Part shown: positions 54,402-64,000 of the stretch, one piece after another
Position numbering within the stretch: the stretch's first letter is position 1
How the letters are laid out: every line of letters starts with the position of its first letter
Assembly (NCBI GenBank): GCA_009733575.1
Contig: ML769398.1
Coordinates: 389,932 to 453,931 of the forward strand
From: Gymnopus androsaceus JB14
Lineage: Eukaryota; Basidiomycota; Agaricomycetes; Agaricales; Omphalotaceae
DNA: 64,000 bases
Direction of reading: 5' to 3'
The notes under the pieces: generated by a model
The model's input: only the letters and a program-made list of their open reading frames with translations
Told to the model about the DNA's origin: nothing
Database searches by the model: none
Translations under genes and position numbers: made by a program

Positions 54402-55540
54402 CTAGGCAGTAGATTCGGCAGTTCCGGGGCAGTCCCTGGAGATGTGACTGTTTGGAGAAAAAAATAATATTGAATTCTCCACTCCCTTCCTAGTGACAAG
54501 CCGAAAAACTCACCCTTCGGAACCACAAGTGTAACAAGCCTTTTTCTGAGGCTGGGTGCAGTCACGAGAGATATGGCCCTGCATGTGTTCGTTGAAACCA
54601 AGCACTAGTATGAAGATAAAAAGAAACTTACAATGCCGTTGCAATTGTAGCACTTCGACCCTTGTACACAATCGCGCGACATATGCCCGACACCACCACA
54701 GGTGTAGCTAACAAGGGTGATTGATTAGAAGGAGCACGATAGATGAAACACGAAACATACCAGGTTTTCTGAGAAAATCCTCCACCGTAGCTTCCTCCTC
54801 CTCCTCCACTTCCGCCTCCACCTGATGTGTTTTCGGGGCAAGCGCGCGCGATGTGGCCAGTCTTACCACAGCGGTAGCACTCGGAGCCACCCCCTCCGCT
54901 TCCACCTCCACTTCTCCATCCATCGCCGCCGCCGCTGGAGCTGTTGTTGCTGTCAGGGCAATCTCGAGACTGTCGAAAGAATAAGGAACAGAAAGATGTT
55001 GAATAAGGATAGAATCACGTACGATATGTCCTTCTTGTCCGCACTTGTAGCAAGTCTTGGCTTTTGCCTCTTGGGTACAATCACGAGAAACATGGCCTTC
55101 TCCTCCACCTAGGAACGTGTTTTTAAAAAAAGGAACCAGCGCCTGATAAAAAACGATGCTCACAGTTGTAGCTAAACCAAAGCAAAACAGCCATCAAACA
55201 CCATTCTCTGAGGCGAGAGAAAGAAAGATAAGTAGAAATTACCAGGTGGGAGTTCCGGCTTTGGGGCAGGCGGCAGCTTGATGACCGACTGTTTGCAGGA
55301 ACATGCAAGGGCGAGATTTAAATCGATTTATTGCGATCGAATACATGATAAAAGGAAGAGAAAACAGGATTGTTGTTAGCATCATATAAATCCAGAGAAC
55401 GCAGGGAAAAGAAGGGCATGAAAAAAATGTAAATGGGTAGCGCAACAGCTTTTTTTCAGGTAAAAGTAGGCAAGTTGGAATCAAAAAGACGTAAACCACG
55501 TACCTGACCCACAGTTAAAGCAGCCCCGACCACCAGACAT
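54402..55540 (-). CDS. GIS2: CCHC zinc-knuckle nucleic-acid-binding protein (GIS2/CNBP/byr3 type)
   Basis: Translation regulator and RNA/ssDNA-binding protein made of CCHC knuckles. The ATG at 55538-55540 gives [20 protein letters not shown]. Seven knuckles follow in order: [98 protein letters not shown], ending PGTAESTA with stop 54402-54404. A Gly/Ser-rich linker separates knuckles 3-4 and 4-5. The second knuckle is assembled from three exons, the middle one only 8 bases (55164-55171). Seven knuckles is the yeast and human number. Confidence 0.9.
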
Positions 55541-56149
55541 CTTTGGGAATGAACTTTTTGAGTTGTGAGTTGTTGAAAAGAAAAAAAATCGATCGTCCTG
55601 TCGAGCTGCAAAGTCAAAAAAAGAATTGATCAGAATCGGAGAATCGACATTAAGAACAATTCAGTAAAATAAGCAGAGATCTGCAGAGTAATACAAGAGA
55701 GCAAAAGGAACGTACAATCGACAAGGATCTTGAGTGATGGTTGGAAAAAAAAAGCAGGATTTTTTTTGCTTACTGGGGCAGCGACTCATGAGGTCAGCAC
55801 TTCTCACACTGTGTCACACCCTTTCAGGACGTCGTACATACGCCGTACCTACGCGACCATATGACAGTAAGTAAGTACCCAATTTCTCGCTAAACTCCTT
55901 TCCTTCTTGTACTCATTTCTCCTCTAGTGTTTTTTTTCAGTTCATTTTATTGCGCGCGGAGGAGTACCTCATGATGCGCATCTATCTATACAATCAGCGG
56001 CCATTATAGTGCTTGCCAGTTATTCGAAGAGGAGGAGGAATAGTAGCATCTTCTGTCCCCGTTAGCGCGACTTTTTCTCTTTTTTGGAATCCCGTTTTAG
56101 TGCGTAAGCATACAGTAGTAGCAAAAATCTGTCTAGGTATGTATGTATA
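55541..56149. other. Intergenic region upstream of GIS2 and of the LTN1 fragment
   Basis: Divergent region with long A and T runs (55740-55770, 55930-55945). It should contain the GIS2 promoter and the original upstream sequence of LTN1. A first LTN1 exon may be here but could not be identified. Confidence 0.4.
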
Positions 56150-56284
56150 TGTCCTTATATGTGTGTCTGCGCAAATGTATATGTACTTGCAGCAACGAAG
56201 AGCGCCCGAAGGAGGCCTGACAGAATAAATCACAAAGGCTCAATTAGGCAATGTAAGGTAGGTATAAGGAAGGAGAACGTTCGC

Positions 56285-57411
56285 GCGACTACCTGGATCG
56301 CAATCGCTGTCGAAAAAAGACGCCAAAGCCCTGTTCAAAAAGGAACGTCAAAAAGCCTACATTGCGCCTAGTAAACCTGCACCGGTGAGGAGGGATCCAC
56401 TGGATGAAAACTCGGAAACGGGTGGACTGGTGTATGTGCTTCCGGGGGATTTGGTTTTGGTATTAAGGTGTTTAGGTACGTGGGTTCTTGTGGGAAGATG
56501 ACAGGCACGGATACTAACGCGGGACTCGTTGTGCTGTAGGCAAAAAAGCAATCAAGACGAGGGAGAAAGCGTTGGAAGAGTTGATGAATGGATGGGTATC
56601 GGGGCCAGCGATGAATGAGCAAATCTTGGTGGATATGTCACCTGTTTGGGTGAGTCCGAGTCTCTAATCCAACTGTCTAACCGATCTAACTATAACGACA
56701 CTGATACCTCTTCCACCTCCCAGAACTCCTCATCCACCCATCTCGTCAACTCCGGCTGGGAGCAGCTAATGTTCAGATAGAGCTAATGAGGAGGCCTCGT
56801 GTAAAAGAGGGTATGGCGCACCATTTGTATTTGGTGACTCGAACATACTGGGAACCCTGGCACTAGCAGCGCATGATATAGATCCTGCTATAGCGAGTGT
56901 GGCGAGGGAGGCGTGGGCTGCGTTGACAGCAGCGCGTATAGGGCTAGTAGCGACGTTCGCACATAAAGCCATCGTGGATCCAGGAGGTATTTGGGAGGAT
57001 GTGTGTCTAAGTCCTCCTACTCATCTTCCTACTACGTCCTCTGGTACTTTGACGCCGAGACAGGAGGCAGTTAAAGGTCGTCCAGTACTTAATTCGAAAC
57101 CTTTGTTGTCCACGACAGTTGTCTCGATTTCTGATACCTCGGCATCGAACGCAAACTCGGAACTAGACTCGCTCGAAACAACCCAAGACCGACACGCGAG
57201 GATTCGGATTGGAGGGCAGGGAGTGTTGGGATGGGTGATATCCCTGCACAAGTTACAGTCGAATTCGGAGTCGACGCAGGAGAAGGAGAAAGATTCGAAG
57301 CAAGTGAATGGGGCAGAGGAAGCGATGCTATCAATCCTAGCGAATCCACGAATCTGGGCGTGTCTTTCTTCTGCTGTTGTCTCTCCTACTTCCTCAATAA
57401 CGCGATCTTGA
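56285..57411 (+). pseudogene. LTN1: Listerin (LTN1) 5' fragment, broken copy
   Basis: Listerin is the E3 ubiquitin ligase of the ribosome quality control complex. Exon pieces read LPGSQSLSKKDAKALFKKER, QKAYIAPSKPAPVRRDPLDE, LVYVLPGDLVLVLRCL, then GKKAIKTREKALEELMNGWV and EQILVDMSPVW, the listerin N-terminal solenoid. Two lesions are visible against the copy at 63 kb: the acceptor TAG before CTCTTCCACCTC is TAC here (56706), and one G is missing in the ATTTGGTGACTCG stretch near 56835, so the reading ends early at HLYLVTRTYWEPWH. Downstream, LAAHDIDPAIASVAREAW survives in another frame and stops at 57409-57411. The remainder of the 1,600-odd-residue protein is absent. Confidence 0.82.
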
Positions 57412-57419
57412 CTCTTGCA

Positions 57420-57749
57420 AGATGCTGGAGACGATGCTGGAGCTGAAGGCGATCCTAGGACAGGCGATGACGATGCCACGGAGGAGAATTGATACTTACG
57501 TTGTGCTTGAGTAGTAACTAGGCTATATCCTGAAAGGAGCAATGCTTCAGGGATATCATTCTCCAGATATCGACGGTAATCTGCGAGCGGAGGGATGAAG
57601 GGAAATTCGGTCGCGAAGAGGATTAGATTTTGAACGTCATGACATACGTAAGTACAGCTTATTGCCTGAAAACAAGGAAAACAGTGAGCTTTAGAGGCGA
57701 GCTCGACATCAATGCGACATAGCAAAGAGTCTTTGGCCGCCGCCAGCAT
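57420..57749 (-). CDS. Unassigned open frame downstream of COX5
   Basis: A minus-strand frame starts MLAAAKDSLLCRIDVELASK and continues AISCTYVCHDVQNLILFATE, FPFIPPLADYRRYLENDIPE and LLLSGYSLVTTQAQ, with possible introns near 57690-57665 and 57500. It looks more protein-like than its surroundings and may be the first part of a gene whose 3' end was lost at the duplication joint. The corresponding frame in the second copy (61475-61666) is disrupted. No family is recognised. Confidence 0.3.
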
Positions 57750-58021
57750 TCATAGAATGATCGGAGCTAGAACAATCGAGACCGCAATCGCAACACCTCG
57801 GAACGAACAGTAAAGATATGCCGCATCCGTCCGCGCAATTTAGAGCCTAAGAAAAAAGATATCTAAACTTTCATTCATTTCACAATGCATAAAGAAGCAA
57901 TAAAGAAAACGGAGAATGCGAGGACAGGGACACCGCGTCGTAAAGGGACGCATTGAGATTGACAGAAGGAACGGAATGGTTGCGACGAAATTGCGGTTTC
58001 GATTTCTAACACGTCTTAACT

Positions 58022-58730
58022 CTACTTGTGTGTAACGAATCCTTTGCCAGAGTATCCTTCCGAGGCAATACCTGCGATATCCGAGTGAGAAACCAAGTTG
58101 AAAGAGAGGTGAAAAGTATATACCAGTGATTGGGTTCATCTTCTGCTCGAGAGCCCGTTGGTTCGAAGCCTCTTCCCACTCCTTGTTGATAGACCTTGGC
58201 GGAGGAGGGCCTGTAGTTAAGGCGTTAGACAGAAAATTCAAACAAAGAATACTTTTTAAAAACACTTACTCATAGCACGGATGGCGTAGAATATGATACC
58301 AGCAACACCAACGAGCGCAGCCGTACTAGCAAATATCTTGATTCCGTCGCCGGGTTTGCTCACAGGCGCACGGGGTCCATGAGGTCCAAAGGCCACGTAG
58401 TATGCTACAAGCAACATTAAGAAAAGCGAAGAAGTAACCAAACTGAAACTTGCCAGCTTTCTTCTCGTCTAGCGAAAGCTCTTTCCAGTCCTTCTTCATG
58501 ACCTCCTCTAGTTGGCCGTAGACCGTAGACCGGTCTTCGACGCTCATTTTCTCCCACTGAGCTTCTATATTCGAGATAGGAATCATGGAAGCACCCGAGG
58601 ACGAAGTGGAAGAGGATGCAGCAGAGGCGCTGGCGACATGGGCCGGATTAGCAGTCGTCGCGAGACAGCGAATGGAGGTTGCTGAGCGCAGGGATGCGCT
58701 ATGGCGTGCCAGACGTAGAGCGGCTTGCAT
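58022..58730 (-). CDS. COX5: Cytochrome c oxidase subunit IV (yeast Cox5), intact copy
   Basis: Nuclear-encoded subunit of mitochondrial complex IV with one membrane helix. The ATG at 58728-58730 gives MQAALRLARHSASLRSATSI, an Arg-rich presequence. The matrix part is MIPISNIEAQWEKMSVEDRS, TVYGQLEEVMKKDWKELSLD and EKKA; an intron 58405-58453 with a GC donor leads to AYYVAFGPHGPRAPVSKPGD; the membrane helix is IFASTAALVGVAGIIFYAIR; then after introns GPPPPRSINKEWEEASNQRA, LEQKMNPITG, and GIASEGYSGKGFVTHK with stop 58022-58024. All junctions keep frame, about 180 residues as usual. Confidence 0.9.
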
Positions 58731-58876
58731 CGAGAATTTTGGATTTAAAGAAGAGAGAGAATGTTTAACGGCGGGTTTTAGTTGAGTGTGTGAAAAAAAG
58801 ACCGAGCGGAGAATGATGTCGGCTACAACCGGGGCGAGACCCGCCGGCCTATCATATTTCTCCAATATTTGATAGT

Positions 58877-59137
58877 CTAGACGACTCTGGTCTGTACAGC
58901 TAAAGCGTCAAGGCATCCGATTGCTTGTCTCCTGACATCTACATACCGAGGATCAAATTTTTCTGGCAGATACTTCAAGAACTTCCCGACCTCTTCCAAA
59001 TGCATCTTGAACGAACCATGATAACCTTCTTCATCGATAAGTAGAAAGCGCGCAATGATCTGAAGATGCTGAGCGTTGCGTGCCGCGTACCATAACATTC
59101 CTAGAGCTTTGGCCGAATGATACTTATTATCTCGCAC
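58877..59137 (-). CDS. C-terminal fragment of an unrecognised protein
   Basis: A minus-strand frame reads KYHSAKALGMLWYAARNAQH, LQIIARFLLIDEEGYHGSFK, MHLEEVGKFLKYLPEKFDPR and YVDVRRQAIGCLDALAVQTR with stop at 58877. It looks like the tail of a helical (ARM/HEAT-like) protein. No clear upstream exons are found before the RTA1 gene ends at 59270, so this may be a remnant stranded by the rearrangements. Confidence 0.4.
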   Translation of the reverse strand: MRDNKYHSAKALGMLWYAARNAQHLQIIARFLLIDEEGYHGSFKMHLEEVGKFLKYLPEKFDPRYVDVRRQAIGCLDALAVQTRVV

Positions 59138-59269
59138 ATATCTAACAGATCATCTGTGTTTATTCCACTACCTCTATGTGCTGTCTTCTGATCAAGAACC
59201 AGTAAAAGCAGTCTATTTCGAGGACTAGTAACTATCCATATACAATCTATTCCGATTCCCACTTGTTGA

Positions 59270-60604
59270 TTATTTCAAGGACGATTTTTCAGAGTCGACG
59301 ACCGTTGTGGTGGGTTTACCAACAAGCATTCCAGGATGTGCAAAGTTCAACGTGAAGATAGAAAGGGTGACCATCGCCCCGTCGAGTACATCTTGTTATT
59401 TGAAGATCAGCAAAAGAGAGCGAAGCATAGAGTAGTAGGTGCACACCAAAGAAAACCTGCGTCGTTATTATGCGGCCTGTCCAGCCATCAGCCAATTCAC
59501 AGACTCGGTATACAGACCTGTACAATTCTCAGTATCGACAAAAGCATAGAAGAAGAAATAACACTGACCGAATCCACAAACATGTCGTCATGAAAATCAA
59601 GGCAATTGCTTGGATCTTAATTCCCTTGGTCAAAGTACCTCGTCGGACGTTTCCTTGTTGGAGAGTTGCGGCATCGCGAATGGGGCGATCGTACAAATAC
59701 CTCATGAAGAATTCAAACCCACAAATAGCATATATGGTGATTACAGCTGCTGGACCGTCAGAAGAACTCAAACAGAGGGGGGAAGATACTATTACTGACT
59801 GAGCTGAAAGGCAATACCACCCAGCATGATGTGGCCACCCTTGATAGAATTATCAGTTTTCTGCGAGGAAAGTTGGAAGGTATAATCACCGAAACTGGAC
59901 TTGTGCCTTGCGCAAAACTGAGAGCTGCCTTTGATCCTCCTACAGCCTGAACCACCAGAGAAATAACATCCTAAAAGAGCTTCATTTGAATATACTTTTT
60001 TTACACAAAACGTGGCGAAACCATACAGCACTACAGAATAAAACGGTATCTGGACTTTCCGGATCAGACGAGTTTACCAGCGGTAAAGAAAGCATATGTA
60101 CTCACACATCTTAGGACTCAATCGGCTATAGCTAGTTCCCATTTGCTCGATAATCTGTCCTAGAATAACAAACGTAGCAGCGATGAGAGGGGTCGGTCCT
60201 AGAATAGTGCAAGTAAGCCTGAAAAGGCATGAGAGATCGAGCTTCAAGTTGACCGAATAGATATACTTACTGCATCTCATAAGGCTCGCCTAGACCAGGT
60301 GAATGACTAGACCAAGTCCTTGCACCCCAGCCCAAGATTTCAAGTATACCACAGAAACAAGCAGTCGGGATCATCCAGTAGCAGCGGTACCAGAAAGCTT
60401 GGCCAAGATGGGCGACTATGATAGGGTCTCAGGGTCAGCATATAGAGTGACAGTGATGAAGAACTGTCCCGTACCTGTGCTAAGTGCATATAAAACGATA
60501 AACAATATACAAATCCACTCTGTTGGCACATATCCGTAAAGGCTCAATCCAGCAGGCAGCTGCTTGCCATGGGCATGGGCAAGCACCGTGAAAGCAGAGG
60601 ACAT
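59270..60604 (-). CDS. RTA1-like seven-transmembrane protein (lipid-translocating exporter family)
   Basis: Fungal RTA1/RSB1-like membrane protein implicated in resistance to toxic lipids and amphipathic compounds. The ATG at 60602-60604 starts MSSAFTVLAHAHGKQLPAGL. Blocks in order: YGYVPTEWICILFIVLYALS, after an intron LIPTACFCGILEILGWGART with WSSHSPGLGEPYEMQ, LTCTILGPTPLIAATFVILG with SRLSPKM, DVISLVVQAVGGSKAA, GGHIMLGGIAFQLS, then ITIYAICGFEFFMRYLYDR, RSVYRVCELADGWTGRI, and a last exon DVLDGAMVTLSIFTLNFAHP with GMLVGKPTTTV and stop 59270-59272. The SRLSP, QxxGG, RxxYRxxELADGW and DxxxM...HPG motifs are the family signature. Eight or so introns. Confidence 0.88.
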
Positions 60605-61317
60605 TTGGGAAGTGTGGTTTTTGGGGAAGGGAAAAATCGGATTCGGAGGGAGGTTGTTAGCAGGACGGGGAACAGGCACCCATCCGGTCTTTATACATGA
60701 GGAAACAGCATTATTCTTCCGAACAACCCTGTTGCCGAATAACCCTTGAGTGTCGCAAGTAACAACCTTCAAGACTCCGGACGTCACACCGGAGTCCCAG
60801 CGGGTCACACTAAGGTCACTTGCGATACAAGTGTTTCCACTTTGGACTTTACTCTTATACAAGCACTTCCCCTTTCTTACTACGGCTGCAGCTGTATCAT
60901 GCTGGGTTGCCTTCAAGTAAACACATACTGGATATCCACAGCCTATTTATGTAGTAGGTACTTTGTAGGTTGTACTATTTGTGTCATCACTGCAAGCACA
61001 ATTGGATTTTGGATATGAAGGCAAGTCGCGCGCCTGTGTATCAGTGGCAAAATAACACGCTGCATCAGTGCGCGACTCAAATACGACATGTCAGTCACAT
61101 GCACCGGACGCGTTGAACCCTATAAATCCTTGTTTCAGGAATCCAACAGTGGAATGAGAATTGTGTTGAGCAGACTGGAGCTTTGGACAAAGGATATTGA
61201 CATGGAAGAAATGATACCAAGTCCCGACGAACACACGCGTTCGGAGGACAGCCGGCGTGACGGAAATCAGTAGGGGTTGTCTGAGAATTATCCCGTTTAC
61301 AAAGCGCGTTTTACAGA
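60605..61317. other. Intergenic region before the second LTN1/COX5 copy
   Basis: No supported gene. Open frames such as 61088-61273 have no motif. The right edge (ATTCTTCTGCTG) is where similarity to 57365 begins. Confidence 0.35.
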
Positions 61318-62777
61318 TTCTTCTGCTGATTGTCTCTCCTACTTCCTCAATAACGCGATCTTGACTCTTGCAAGATGCTGGAGACGATGCTGGAGCTGAA
61401 GGCGATCCTAGGACAGGCGATGACGATGCACGGAGGAGAATTGATACTTACGTTGTGCTTGAGTAGTAACTAGGCTATATCCTGAAAGGAGCAACTGCTT
61501 CAGGGATATCATTCTCCAGATATCGACGGTAATCTGCGAGCGGAGGGATGAAGGGAAATTCGGTCGCGAAGAGGATTAGATTTTGAACGTCATGACATAC
61601 GTAAGTACAGCTTATTGCCTGAAAACAAGGAAAACAGTGAGCTTTAAGAGGCGAGCTCGACATCAATGCGACATAGCAAAGAGTCTTTGGCCGCCGCCAG
61701 CATTCATAGAATGATCGGAGCTAGAACAATCGAGACCGCAATCGCAACACCTCGGAACGAACAGTAAAGATTGCCGCATCCGTCCGCGCAATTTAGAGCC
61801 TAAGAAAAAAGATATCTAAACTTTCATTCATTTCACAATGCATAAAGAAGCAATAAAGAAAACGGAGAATGCGAGGACAGGGACACCGCGTCGTAAGGGA
61901 CGCATTGAGATTGAACGAAGGAACGGAATGGTTGCGACGAAATTGCGGTTTCGATTTCTAACACGTCTTAACTCTACTTGTGTGTTAACGAATCCTTGGC
62001 CAGAGTATCCTTCCGAGGCAATACCTGCGATATCCGAGTGAGAAACCAAGTTGAAAGAGAGGTGAAAAGTATACTACCAGTGATTGGGTTCATCTTCTGC
62101 CTCGAGAGCCCGTTGGTTCGAAGCCTCTCCCCACTCCTTGTTGATAGACCTTGGCGGAGGAGGGCCTGTAGTTAAGGCGTTAGACAGAAAATTCAAACAA
62201 AGAATACTTTTTTAAAACACTTACTCATAGCACGGATGGCGTAGAATATGATACCAGCAACCACCAACGAGCGCAGCCGTACTAGCAAATATCTTGATTC
62301 GTCGCCGGTTTGCTCACAGGCGCACGGGGTCCATGAGGTCCAAAGGCCACGTAGTATGCTACAAGCAACATTAAGAAAAGCGAAGAAGTAACCAACTGAA
62401 ACTTGCCAGCTTTCTTTCTCGTCTAGCGAAAGCTCTTTTCCAGTTCCTTCATGACCTCCTCTAGTTGGCCGTAGACCGTAGACCGGTCTTCGACGCTCAT
62501 TTTCCCCACTGAGCTTCTATATTCGAGATAGGAATCATGGAAGCACCCGAGGACGAAGTGGAAGGAGATGCAGCAGAGGCGCTGGCGACATGGGCCGATT
62601 AGCAGTCGTCGCGAGACAGCGAATGGAGGTTGCTGAGCGCAGGGATGCGCTATGGCGTGCCAGACGTAGAGCGGCTTGCATCGAGAATTTTGGATTTAAG
62701 AAGAGAGAGAATGTTTAACGGCGGTTTTAGTTGAGTGTGTGAAAAAAAGACCGAGCGGAGAATGATGTCGGCTACAA
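61318..62777. repeat. Duplicated COX5 part, copy 2
   Basis: Matches 57365-58827 throughout, but with more than ten one- or two-base indels spread over coding and non-coding sequence, mostly in short homopolymers (for example CCGGGTTT to CCGGTTT, TTTAAAG to TTTAAG). Confidence 0.88.
61974..62681 (-). pseudogene. COX5: COX5 second copy, multiply frameshifted
   Basis: The same exons as the intact COX5 are present, from the ATG at 62679-62681 to a displaced stop region at 61974. Frameshifts compared with the intact copy: an extra T in the KKA exon end, net minus one in the KKDWKEL region, minus one near the MSVEDRS codons, minus one in the ANPAH region, plus one near the membrane helix, minus two before KPGDGIK, plus one in the ALEQK exon and plus one in the final exon (GIASEGYSGQGFVNT). 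The GC intron donor is retained. It cannot encode a normal subunit as written. Either a pseudogene or a low-quality stretch of assembly. Confidence 0.78.
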
Positions 62778-64000
62778 CTGTCCTTATATGTGTGTCTGCG
62801 CAAATGTATATGTACTTGCAGCAACGAAGAGCGCCCGAAGGAGGCCTGACAGAATAAATCACAAAGGCTCAATTAGGCAATGTAAGGTAGGTATAAGGAA
62901 GGAGAACGTTCGCGCGACTACCTGGATCGCAATCGCTGTCGAAAAAAGACGCCAAAGCCCTGTTCAAAAAGGAACGTCAAAAAGCCTACATTGCGCCTAG
63001 TAAACCTGCACCGGTGAGGAGGGATCCACTGGATGAAAACTCGGAAACGGGTGGACTGGTGTATGTGCTTCCGGGGGAGTTGGTTTTGGTATTAAGGAGT
63101 TTAGGTACGTGGGTTCTTGTGGGAAGATGACAGGCACGGATACTAACGCGGGACTCGTTGTGCTGTAGGCAAAAAAGCAATCAAGACGAGGGAGAAAGCG
63201 TTGGAAGAGTTGATGAATGGATGGGTATCGGGGCCAGCGATGAATGAGCAAATCTTGGTGGATATGTCACCTGTTTGGGTGAGTCCGAGTCTCTAATCCA
63301 ACTGTCTAACCGATCTAACTATAACGACACTGATAGCTCTTCCACCTCCCAGAACTCCTCATCCACCCATCTCGTCAACTCCGGCTGGGAGCAGCTAATG
63401 TTCAGATAGAGCTAATGAGGAGGCCTCGTGTAAAAGAGGGTATGGCGCACCATTTGGATTTGGGTGGCTCGAACATACTGGGAACCCTGGCACTAGCAGC
63501 GCATGATATAGATCCTGCTATAGCGAGTGTGGCGAGAGAGGCGTGGGCCGCGTTGACAGCAGCGCGTATAGGGCTAGTAGCGACGTTCGCACATAAAGCC
63601 ATCGTGGATCCAGGAGGTATCTGGGAAGATGTGTGTCCGAGTCCTCCTACTCACCTTCCTACTACGTCCTCTGGTACTTTGACGCCGAGACAGGAGGCAG
63701 TTAAAGGTCGTCCAGTACTTAATTCGAAACCTTTGTTGTCCACGACAGTTGTCTCGATTTCTGATACCTCGGCATCGAACGCAAACTCGGAACTAGACTC
63801 GCTCGAAACAACCCAAGACCGACACGCGAGGATTCGGATTGGAGGGCAGGGAGTGTTGGGATGGGTGATATCCCTGCACAAGTTACAGTCGAATTCGGAG
63901 TCGACGCAGGAGAAGGAGAAAGATTCGAAGCAAGTGAATGGGGCAGAGGAAGCGATGCTATCAATCCTAGCGAATCCACGAATCTGGGCGTGTCTTTCTT
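62778..64000. repeat. Duplicated LTN1 5' part, copy 2
   Basis: Matches 56150-57370 with only about 15-20 differences, nearly all substitutions. Its left edge is joined directly to the end of the COX5 copy (GGCTACAAC|TGTCCTTATATG). The match is still continuing at the window edge. Confidence 0.9.
62912..64000 (+). CDS. LTN1: Listerin E3 ubiquitin ligase, N-terminal part (partial, intact copy)
   Basis: RING-type ligase that ubiquitinates stalled nascent chains on 60S subunits. The first clear exon reads LPGSQSLSKKDAKALFKKER, AYIAPSKPAPVRRDPLDENS and YVLPGELVLVLRSLG (to 63104); exon 2 (63169-63278) KKAIKTREKALEELMNGWVS and ILVDMSPVW; exon 3 from 63337 HLPELLIHPSRQLRLGAANV, GSNILGTLALAAHDIDPAIA and SVAREAW, open to the window end. 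These match listerin blocks (PLPPELVVVLRRLGKKD, LPVWLHHLP, HPSR, AHDxD). Both lesions of the 56-kb copy are absent here: the acceptor TAG (63334-63336) and the GGATTTGGGTGG frame are correct. The first exon with the ATG was not identified; the copy's upstream flank is the COX5 5' side. Confidence 0.8.

Larger units (their letters stand above)
56150..58827. repeat. Duplicated LTN1-COX5 unit, copy 1
   Basis: Bases 56150-57370 match 62778-64000 and bases 57365-58827 match 61318-62777. In this copy the two parts are contiguous in the order LTN1 5' end then COX5; in the other the order is COX5 then LTN1. The flanks differ (TGTATA before 56150; CGGGGCGAG after 58827). Confidence 0.9.

Noticed and set aside
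57021..57370. Minus-strand Ser/Val-rich frame opposite the LTN1 copy
   Set aside because: The plus strand matches listerin residue by residue; the minus frame is its shadow. Only the part beyond 57.4 kb was kept as a weak candidate.

Overview
The window looks like nuclear DNA of a basidiomycete fungus, most likely an Agaricomycete. Almost every recognisable gene is cut by many introns of about 45-65 bases, genes are packed closely on both strands, and the protein set is fungal (RTA1-like membrane protein, BAHD-type acyltransferase, RecQ-like helicase relic, long Ser/Pro-rich proteins). The organism call is inference; exon assignments were made by eye from frame, splice signals and remembered family motifs.

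Layout. 1-6 kb: the end of MBF1, gamma-tubulin and the mitochondrial RNA12/Yme2 protein. 6.6-13 kb: an acyltransferase, a phosphoglucomutase/phosphopentomutase and a decayed short-chain dehydrogenase. 13-24 kb: a very long disordered protein, RNA 3'-phosphate cyclase, a gene-poor stretch with a possible MITE and a relic of the Yme2 5' end, then TIM17. 24-41 kb: an acidic hypothetical protein, a SIRT5-type sirtuin with an inverted-repeat element at its start, a secreted protein, a two-domain dual-specificity phosphatase, CMC4, an alpha/beta hydrolase, a PPR-like protein, the nucleoporin SEH1, snurportin-1, a polytopic membrane protein and a DUF3445-type (heme-dependent N-demethylase-like) protein.

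41-50 kb is rearranged. A segment of about 1.85 kb (41051-42908) recurs at 47110-48944, and about 4.2 kb of poorly recognisable accessory genes lies between. The 41-kb copy has joined the C-terminal ~305 codons of a membrane-protein gene in frame to an unrelated gene, giving an apparent chimera. 50-56 kb holds the rest of that membrane-protein gene, a conserved hypothetical gene, a dead RecQ-like helicase and a seven-zinc-knuckle GIS2-type protein with an 8-nt microexon.

56-64 kb carries a second duplication. The 5' end of listerin (LTN1) plus COX5 (cytochrome c oxidase subunit IV) occurs at 56150-58827 and again, in permuted order, at 61318-64000. In the first copy COX5 is intact and LTN1 is broken (lost splice acceptor and a frameshift); in the second LTN1 reads cleanly to the window edge and COX5 is full of single-base indels. 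An RTA1-like gene lies between.

Several genes serve mitochondria (Yme2, TIM17, CMC4, COX5, perhaps the PPR-like protein) and two serve the nuclear envelope or import (SEH1, snurportin-1), but they are separate transcription units. No rRNA, tRNA, CRISPR array or complete transposase was found.
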